Below are positions 1-4,429 of a stretch of 7,309 bases of DNA, one piece after another. Position numbers and translations under genes: made by a program. The notes beneath the pieces are model-generated. The model was given only the letters and a program-made list of their open reading frames with translations, had not been told where the DNA came from and searched no databases. Within the stretch, counting starts at the first letter, position 1. Each line of letters opens with the position of its first letter. Source of the DNA: an uncultured Actinomycetes bacterium (lineage in GTDB: Bacteria > Actinomycetota > Actinomycetes > S36-B12); assembly GCA_905181745.1 (NCBI GenBank), contig CAJIYV010000123.1:1-7309 (forward strand). Direction: 5' to 3'.

Positions 1-178
1 AAATGATTTTCCTTTTTCTTTTGCTGGAATATTCCCTAACCAACTTCGACACGGAGACGTTTTACGCCTGCAGGCCTTTAACGGGGTCGACCTACACAGT
101 GCTGACATTGTGACCGCATCTGATCATGGGCGTGAACTACTGGAATACGTAATTGCAGACTTAAGGCCCGCTCGGTAA
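1..178 (+). CDS. 3' end of an unidentified protein (partial)
   Basis: The frame beginning at base 2 stays open for 58 codons and closes with TAA at 176-178; the start lies outside the window. The visible tail begins NDFPFSFAGIFPNQL and ends ELLEYVIADLRPAR. It is soluble in character, with no membrane segment, and finishes in what looks like a short amphipathic helix with an Arg/Pro-rich end. I recognise no family motif in it, so no function is proposed. Base and amino-acid composition look like real coding sequence and match the neighbouring genes. No clear stem-loop terminator follows the stop. The next gene begins 160 nt downstream on the same strand. Confidence 0.6.
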   Translation, partial: NDFPFSFAGIFPNQLRHGDVLRLQAFNGVDLHSADIVTASDHGRELLEYVIADLRPAR

Positions 179-285
179 ATAGTTCGGCTCTTAAAAATTG
201 GGCATGATTCATGTTCATTTCCAACATTTAATGTCCACATACGGGTAGTTTAAAGACGCTTGGTACAAGTTTTCACAGTTCTCGC

Positions 286-318
286 CGCGTGATCACACCA
301 AAAAATTTCGCGTAATCA
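286..318 (+). repeat. Imperfect direct repeat CGCGTRATCA, possible operator
   Basis: CGCGTGATCA at 286-295 and CGCGTAATCA at 309-318 match at 9 of 10 positions and are offset by 23 bp, about two helical turns. The first copy extends into the palindrome GTGATCAC (289-296). They lie directly upstream of the membrane-protein gene, where a regulator could bind, but two short copies can arise by chance. Confidence 0.25.
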
Positions 319-326
319 TGGGAACC

Positions 327-332
327 GAAAGG
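327..332 (+). promoter_or_regulatory. Ribosome binding site that selects the ATG at 339
   Basis: GAAAGG lies 6 nt before the ATG at 339. The upstream in-frame ATG at 318 has no comparable purine-rich site ahead of it, so translation probably begins at 339 and the 7 extra residues of the longer version are not made. Confidence 0.6.
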
Positions 333-338
333 AAAAAC

Positions 339-1058
339 ATGTCCGGATTTGATATCGCTGCCGTACTTGATGAGGCATGGAGTTTGACCAAGCGGCAATA
401 TTGGCATTGGTTGCTGGTGATTTTTGTCGCGATTGCTATTCCCGTCGCGATTATTATTGTGGGTGCGCTCGCCGCGATCACTGTTCCAGCCCTGGGTGCG
501 ATTGTAATCTTCCTCGGGATCTTGGGCTTCTTCTACACATTCCTTGGAATCTTACGCAACGCCTATAACGCCTCAGAAGGAGCGAAACCATCTGTGGGAG
601 TGCTGTTGCGCTCTGATCGGTACTGGTGGTTCCTCGTGGCAGGTCTCGTCTATACCGGAATTGTTGTTGTCGGTTTGATCGCTTTCATTATCCCAGGGCT
701 AATTTTGGCCTTTATGTTTGCACTATTTCCCTATGCACTTATTGGAAACGCAGGCATGACCGGTTTTGCTGCTCTCGCCATGAGTTGGGAATTGATTACT
801 ACTTCATTCTGGCGCTTCATTGGGTTCAAAATCGTACTAATCGGTGCAACGGTCTCACTTACCGTAGTTGCCTCAGTGAGCCAATCGATCCTCATTGGGG
901 GAGCAAATGACTTTAATGTGTTGACGAGCATAGTTTCCGTTATTGCATTTATTTTGGTGCTGTTGGTCAATGTATTTGTTGCGGCATTTACTTACCTGGC
1001 AGATGCGCTGGCGTACCGTCGTTTATCGGGTGACGGGAAAGTCGTTCATCCCGATTAA
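339..1058 (+). CDS. Six-helix integral membrane protein, DUF975 / GPDPase-membrane-domain-like
   Basis: The 239-residue product is strongly hydrophobic. A short amphipathic N-terminal helix (about residues 5-22, ending KRQYWHW) precedes roughly six membrane segments near 25-47, 49-72, 97-117, 118-136, 160-182 and 198-225. The polar C-terminus (RRLSGDGK) is probably cytoplasmic. The central stretch has the pattern IPGLILAF then FPYALI (118-135), a Gly-rich turn, ALAMSWELI (145-153) and SFWRF (156-160). This pattern is typical of the DUF975 family and the related membrane domain of glycerophosphodiester phosphodiesterases. No catalytic domain is attached, so the biochemical role is unknown; membrane or envelope homeostasis is only a guess. 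The start at 339 is preferred over 318 because of GAAAGG. It ends 3 nt from the convergent phosphatase gene with no visible bidirectional terminator between them. Family placement rests on recalled motif pattern. Confidence 0.8.
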   Translation: MSGFDIAAVLDEAWSLTKRQYWHWLLVIFVAIAIPVAIIIVGALAAITVPALGAIVIFLGILGFFYTFLGILRNAYNASEGAKPSVGVLLRSDRYWWFLVAGLVYTGIVVVGLIAFIIPGLILAFMFALFPYALIGNAGMTGFAALAMSWELITTSFWRFIGFKIVLIGATVSLTVVASVSQSILIGGANDFNVLTSIVSVIAFILVLLVNVFVAAFTYLADALAYRRLSGDGKVVHPD

Positions 1059-1061
1059 TAC

Positions 1062-1583
1062 TTATTGATTCAAGCGAGCGGGTAGCCCGGCAACAAATTC
1101 GTCGGCTGCCCGTTCGATCATTTTCAGTACCAGAGCAAACCCATTGTCCCGATCGTAATAGGGGTCGGGCACGTCCAGCTCCAGGCTCAGATTGTCATAG
1201 TGGGCAAGATCTGGGTCAAAGCTACGGATCATGTACAGCTCAGGTTCGAACCCGCTGTCACGCATTAAGGCTTCAACATTGAGGTAATTACTGGAATCCA
1301 TGACCAAAATAATGTCGATTTCAGCCATCCAACTAGAAGTAATCTGTCGGGCCGAGTGGGTTAACAAGTAACCGTTTTGGGAAAGGATGGCTTGGGACCT
1401 GGGATCTGCCTCGTGGCCAAGATGCCAATCACCGGTTCCGGCTGAATCAACAATTACTTTTTCGCTGAGTCCGGCCGCTTGGATTCGGTCACGAAGTACA
1501 GCTTCAGCAATTGGTGACCGGCAAATATTTCCCAGGCACACAGCGGTCACGCGTAATTGCTGCGAATTCCCTGGATCAGGCAC
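1062..1583 (-). CDS. Low-molecular-weight protein tyrosine phosphatase
   Basis: This 173-residue cytoplasmic enzyme should hydrolyse phosphotyrosine, and perhaps other phosphomonoesters, through a cysteinyl-phosphate intermediate. The P-loop VCLGNICRSP (15-24) gives the family CX5R signature with nucleophile Cys16 and Arg22, followed by the usual Ser23-Pro24. The AGTGDWH block (48-54) and the general-acid loop VPDPYYD (138-144, Asp140) are also present. Asp144 replaces the Gly that commonly follows DPYY, which is a mild variation. Length is slightly above the family norm of about 150-165, owing to about 10 extra N-terminal residues. The start is GTG at 1583. It lacks a convincing Shine-Dalgarno site but sits 6 nt after a TANNNT hexamer, so a leaderless message is likely. 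GTG codons at residues 12 and 15 are less attractive alternatives. It is divergent from dnaB. Roles in polysaccharide export or signalling are known for relatives, but the neighbours do not specify one here. Confidence 0.93.
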   Translation of the reverse strand: MPDPGNSQQLRVTAVCLGNICRSPIAEAVLRDRIQAAGLSEKVIVDSAGTGDWHLGHEADPRSQAILSQNGYLLTHSARQITSSWMAEIDIILVMDSSNYLNVEALMRDSGFEPELYMIRSFDPDLAHYDNLSLELDVPDPYYDRDNGFALVLKMIERAADEFVAGLPARLNQ

Positions 1584-1589
1584 CAGCCA

Positions 1590-1595
1590 AGCCTA
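1590..1595 (-). promoter_or_regulatory. Putative -10 element of a leaderless phosphatase transcript
   Basis: On the minus strand, TAGGCT fits the actinobacterial TANNNT -10 pattern and is followed by exactly 6 nt (TGGCTG) and then the GTG start. Transcription would therefore begin at or next to the initiation codon. No good -35 match is seen at 16-18 bp upstream; TGGACA occurs but at only 13 bp spacing. The absence of a Shine-Dalgarno site before the GTG supports the leaderless reading. Confidence 0.45.
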
Positions 1596-1607
1596 GTAAT
1601 AAAGTTT

Positions 1608-1616
1608 TTGTCCACA
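1608..1616 (+). promoter_or_regulatory. DnaA box, TTGTCCACA
   Basis: The 9-mer is identical to the consensus DnaA-binding box known from Streptomyces and related actinobacteria. It forms the left arm of an inverted pair with the next box and lies just upstream of the minus-strand phosphatase promoter. Binding is inferred from sequence only. Confidence 0.55.
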
Positions 1617-1627
1617 GGGTGTGGACA
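1609..1627. repeat. Perfect 8-bp inverted repeat formed by two DnaA-box cores
   Basis: TGTCCACA (1609-1616), a GGG spacer and TGTGGACA (1620-1627) form a perfect inverted repeat, placing two DnaA-box cores in opposite orientation 3 bp apart. It could be a paired protein-binding site or a small stem-loop. No T-tract follows on either strand in the position of an intrinsic terminator for a nearby gene, so a terminator role is unlikely. Confidence 0.7.
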
Positions 1628-1628
1628 C
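1620..1628 (-). promoter_or_regulatory. DnaA-box-like 9-mer, GTGTCCACA
   Basis: Read on the minus strand, this differs from TTGTCCACA only at the first base and keeps the invariant TCCACA core. It faces the box at 1608-1616 with a GGG spacer. Confidence 0.42.
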
Positions 1629-1671
1629 CATTTTGTGGGTGAAAAGCCAGAAAACATTCAAAATACTCATC

Positions 1672-1680
1672 TTTTCCACA
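1672..1680 (+). promoter_or_regulatory. DnaA box, TTTTCCACA
   Basis: This fits the general bacterial box TTWTNCACA at every position. It shares the downstream GG with the box at 1608, giving CCACAGG, and lies about 180 nt before the dnaB start. Confidence 0.45.
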
Positions 1681-1814
1681 GGATATCCCGGGACAATCCA
1701 CCAGTTCGGTCCCTCAGTGCACAGGTAGCGCACATCACGACCCACAGGATGAATGGACACGGCAGTTCGCGGTCTCTAACGTCAGCCCTCGGGTGTTTAC
1801 TCACAGTAGTCGAA

Positions 1815-1820
1815 TAATTT
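1815..1820 (+). promoter_or_regulatory. Weak candidate -10 element for dnaB
   Basis: TAATTT fits TANNNT and lies in the most AT-rich patch before dnaB, giving a leader of about 35 nt that would include the ribosome binding site. No good -35 hexamer is present at proper spacing; TTTACT at 1796 is only 13 bp away. It is offered as the best candidate seen, not as a strong prediction. Confidence 0.25.
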
Positions 1821-1846
1821 TCCAATGACAATCGAACACTCACTTT

Positions 1847-1854
1847 GAGAAAGG
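1847..1854 (+). promoter_or_regulatory. Ribosome binding site fixing the TTG start of dnaB
   Basis: GAGAAAGG lies 6 nt before the TTG at 1861. An in-frame TGA at 1846-1848 closes the frame upstream, and the next usable in-frame starts fall inside the conserved N-terminal domain, so TTG is the only sensible start. Confidence 0.75.
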
Positions 1855-1860
1855 GCACCA

Positions 1861-3243
1861 TTGAGCGTCTCCGAGCTACATATCCCCGAAGAGCCCCGGG
1901 ACTCTGGCTATTCTGCCGCGCCGGATCGCACACCCCCCAATGATGAAGCCGCCGAGCAGTCGGTGCTGGGCGCGATGCTGTTGAGTAAAGACGCAATCGC
2001 GGACGTAGTTGAATCAATTCGCGCCGACGACTTTTATCGGCCGTCACACTCAACAATCTACGACACAATTTTAGATCTTTACGGTAGAGGCGAGCCGGCC
2101 GACGCCGTGACAGTGGCCTCAGAGCTGACCAAGTCAGGCGAAATTACCCGGATCGGCGGACCTTCCTATTTACACACTTTAGTTTCCATGGTACCCACGG
2201 CTGCCAACGCGAATTACTACGGGCGCATTGTTCGGGAGCAAGCAATTTTACGCAGACTCGTTACTGCGGGAACACGGATTGTGCATCTTGGTTACAGCGG
2301 TCAAGGTGAAGTCGACGACGCGGTTGACCGCGCCCAAGCTGAGGTCTACGAAGTTACCGAACGCCGAGCGAGCGAGGACTACGCACCGCTGAGCGACATC
2401 ATGCAGGGAACTCTCAGTGAGATTGAAGCGATCTCTAATCGCGATGGTGAAATGGTTGGTGTACCAACCGGGTTTGCTGAGTTGGACACGCTCACAAACG
2501 GACTACATGCCGGGCAACTCATTATTGTTGCAGCGCGCCCCGCACTGGGTAAATCAACACTCGGTCTTGATATTTGTCGGAGCGCCTCCATAAAGCATGG
2601 ATTAACCAGCGTTATTTTTTCACTTGAAATGAGTCGCAACGAAATCGTGATGCGTCTGCTATCTGCAGAAGCCCAGGTCGCGTTACATCACATGCGTTCG
2701 GGTCAGATGAGTGAAGCCGACTGGGCGAAACTTGCCAATAAAATGGGCACGGTCAGCGAAGCACCGTTTTTCATTGACGACTCACCCAACATGAACCTCA
2801 TGGAAATTCGGGCAAAGTGTCGTCGGTTGAAGCAACGCCATAACTTGCAACTCGTTGTTGTTGACTACCTACAACTCATGACAAGCGGGAAGCGCGTTGA
2901 GAACCGCCAGCAGGAAGTTTCCGAGTTCTCCAGATCCTTAAAACTGCTGGCAAAGGAACTTGAAGTTCCCGTGATTGCGATCAGTCAGCTCAACCGTGGA
3001 CCGGAACAACGTCAAGACAAACGGCCAATGCTTTCTGACCTACGCGAGTCGGGATCGCTGGAGCAGGATGCAGATATGGTGGTGCTACTTCACCGCGAGG
3101 ACGCCTACGACCGTGAGTCACCCCGCGCAGGGGAAGCCGACTTTATAGTTGCAAAACACCGCAATGGCCCGACGGCGACTGTCACGGTGGCCTTTCAAGG
3201 CCACTATTCGCGCTTTGTTGACATGGCCCGCGACTCTATTTAG
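1861..3243 (+). CDS. dnaB: Replicative DNA helicase DnaB
   Basis: This is a 460-residue, full-length hexameric replicative helicase that moves 5' to 3' ahead of the fork using ATP (the E. coli protein is 471 residues). A polar tail (1-25) leads into the DnaB N-terminal domain (about 26-130, starting NDEAAEQSVLGAML), then a linker and the RecA-like motor domain (about 180-460). Visible motor motifs are Walker A ARPALGKST (225-233, Lys231), FSLEM with the likely catalytic Glu256, Walker B VVVDYLQL (332-339, Asp335), the H3-type AISQLNRG (373-380, Gln376), and AKHRNGP (431-437), whose Lys432 and Arg434 align with the finger residues acting on the neighbouring subunit. Many actinobacterial dnaB genes carry inteins; this one has none at Walker A or elsewhere. 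Translation starts at TTG with a good ribosome binding site. The gene stands first in a run with sbcD and sbcC and is not preceded by rplI, a common dnaB neighbour. Confidence 0.98.
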   Translation: MSVSELHIPEEPRDSGYSAAPDRTPPNDEAAEQSVLGAMLLSKDAIADVVESIRADDFYRPSHSTIYDTILDLYGRGEPADAVTVASELTKSGEITRIGGPSYLHTLVSMVPTAANANYYGRIVREQAILRRLVTAGTRIVHLGYSGQGEVDDAVDRAQAEVYEVTERRASEDYAPLSDIMQGTLSEIEAISNRDGEMVGVPTGFAELDTLTNGLHAGQLIIVAARPALGKSTLGLDICRSASIKHGLTSVIFSLEMSRNEIVMRLLSAEAQVALHHMRSGQMSEADWAKLANKMGTVSEAPFFIDDSPNMNLMEIRAKCRRLKQRHNLQLVVVDYLQLMTSGKRVENRQQEVSEFSRSLKLLAKELEVPVIAISQLNRGPEQRQDKRPMLSDLRESGSLEQDADMVVLLHREDAYDRESPRAGEADFIVAKHRNGPTATVTVAFQGHYSRFVDMARDSI

Positions 3244-3265
3244 TCGTCCGTTTGTTGGGAGCACC

Positions 3266-4429
3266 GTGAAAATTCTGCACACTTCCGACTGGCACCTAGG
3301 GCGCACTTTTCTCTCCGAAAGCATGCACACTCACCAGGAAACTTTTATCGACTGGCTTGTGGCCTACGTGGCCGAACAAAAAGTAGAGCTGGTTGTCATT
3401 GCCGGAGACATCTACGACCGGGCAGTTCCACCGGCTGAGTCAGTTCAACTCTTCGATCGTGCTCTCATTGGCCTGAGTTCTGTCTGTCAAGTGTTTATTA
3501 CTCCAGGCAATCATGATTCAGCAGTGCGACTTGGGTTTGGTCGTGATCTTATGTCCGCAAACGGGGTACACATTCGTTCTACCATCTCTGAAATTGGAAC
3601 ACCGTTAGAAATCACCGGACGCGACGGCGTGGAATTGGTTGTCTACGGAATTCCGTACTTGCAACCCGAGGTTGTGTGTACCGAATTGGAATCTGAGCGC
3701 ACGCATGCTGGAGTGCTCACGGCCGCAATGGCGAAGGTGAGATCTGATTTAGTGCTACGGGGTGTCGTACGCAGCATGGTTGTTTCTCACGCCTTCATTA
3801 CGGGCGGGAGTGGAAGTGAATCGGAACGTTCCCTTGAAATTGGTGGAATCGGCGATGCACCATCGAGCATTTTCACAGGGGTCGACTACACCGCAATGGG
3901 ACACCTTCACGGTGCCCAGGTGATCTCAAGCCCGGAAGATTCCGCAACAATCGTGAAGTACTCAGGTTCACCTCTACCGTATTCATATTCTGAAGAGAAT
4001 CACCAAAAAAGCGTTACATTAGTTCAGATCTCGCAATCGGGGCCTATCTCCTATGAAAACATTGTGACCCCAGTTCCGGGGCCATTGGTGACCATCACAG
4101 GGGAACTTGACGCCTTGCTCGCCGACCCGATTTTTGGTGGGGCCGAAGGCTCGTGGGTTCGCGCGATTGTGATTGACCCGGTCCGTCAAGAACGGAGCTG
4201 GGAGCGTCTCATTCACAGATTCCCACACCTCAAGCAGATTGAGTTTCATCCACAAGGTGGATTGGGTGCCCGGTCAATTCACGAGCGCTTGGACCCGCAA
4301 AACACGCCCGCCATTGACATAACGGCTGGATTTGTCGGTCACGTGACCAGTGGTCACATTTCTGATCCTCAGCGATCACTGGTGCAAGAAGCGATTGAAC
4401 ACGTCAATTTAAATGGTGCTGCACCGTGA
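3266..4429 (+). CDS. sbcD: Nuclease subunit SbcD (Mre11-like) of the SbcCD complex
   Basis: This 387-residue metallophosphoesterase is the Mn-dependent nuclease subunit of SbcCD, which opens DNA hairpins and trims blocked or broken ends in an ATP-dependent way with SbcC. The phosphoesterase motifs occur in order: DWH (Asp8, His10), GDIYD (47-51), GNHD (81-84), SHAF (His175) and GHLH (His213, His215). Together they make up the complete dinuclear metal site. The remaining C-terminal third (about 260-387) is the capping and SbcC-binding region, less conserved. The length is close to the 400 residues of E. coli SbcD. The start is GTG at 3266, preceded by GGGAG at 3257-3261; it gives the canonical opening MKILHTSDWHLGR. 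A longer frame running back into dnaB has no family support. It follows dnaB by 22 nt and overlaps sbcC by 4 nt, so all three are probably one transcript with translational coupling into sbcC. Confidence 0.97.
   Translation: MKILHTSDWHLGRTFLSESMHTHQETFIDWLVAYVAEQKVELVVIAGDIYDRAVPPAESVQLFDRALIGLSSVCQVFITPGNHDSAVRLGFGRDLMSANGVHIRSTISEIGTPLEITGRDGVELVVYGIPYLQPEVVCTELESERTHAGVLTAAMAKVRSDLVLRGVVRSMVVSHAFITGGSGSESERSLEIGGIGDAPSSIFTGVDYTAMGHLHGAQVISSPEDSATIVKYSGSPLPYSYSEENHQKSVTLVQISQSGPISYENIVTPVPGPLVTITGELDALLADPIFGGAEGSWVRAIVIDPVRQERSWERLIHRFPHLKQIEFHPQGGLGARSIHERLDPQNTPAIDITAGFVGHVTSGHISDPQRSLVQEAIEHVNLNGAAP

Larger units (their letters stand above)
1584..1860. other. Divergent intergenic region between the phosphatase gene and dnaB
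   Basis: This 277-nt stretch separates two divergent genes and must hold both promoters. It contains a leaderless-type -10 element for the minus-strand gene, three DnaA-box-like 9-mers (two as an inverted pair), and a further CCACAGG at 1742-1748. A short AT-rich patch (1813-1820) may be the dnaB -10 region, and the dnaB ribosome binding site is at 1847-1854. CCACAGG occurs three times on the plus strand, at 1612, 1676 and 1742, spaced 64 and 66 bp. No convincing protein-coding frame is present; the open frames crossing it in other registers lack conserved motifs and ribosome binding sites. Confidence 0.7.

Noticed and set aside
67..76. Palindrome GCCTGCAGGC in the first partial gene
   Set aside because: A single 10-bp palindrome inside coding sequence with no repeats or partner sites; chance or codon-driven.
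1040..1090. Bidirectional terminator between the convergent genes
   Set aside because: Only weak pairings are visible: a 4-bp CGGG/CCCG stem at 1079-1089 and an AT-only stem near 1067. Neither has an adjoining T-tract.
1832..1848. LexA/SOS box upstream of dnaB, suggested by CGAAC at 1833-1837
   Set aside because: Only the left half-site is present. The right half expected after 4 nt (GTTCG) is ACTTT here, so the dyad required for LexA binding is missing.
1584..1860. Possible chromosomal replication origin because of the DnaA boxes
   Set aside because: Only three or four boxes, a very short AT-rich patch, and no dnaA, dnaN, rpmH or gidB nearby. An actinobacterial oriC normally has many more boxes and lies next to dnaA.
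1667..2068. 133-codon open frame on the minus strand overlapping the dnaB start
   Set aside because: It is antisense to conserved dnaB sequence, its product is Arg/Ser-rich with no motif, and no ribosome binding site is evident. It is a shadow frame.
3149..3265. Longer version of SbcD starting inside dnaB
   Set aside because: The extra 39 residues are the dnaB 3' end read in another frame. The GTG at 3266 has a ribosome binding site and gives the canonical SbcD N-terminus.
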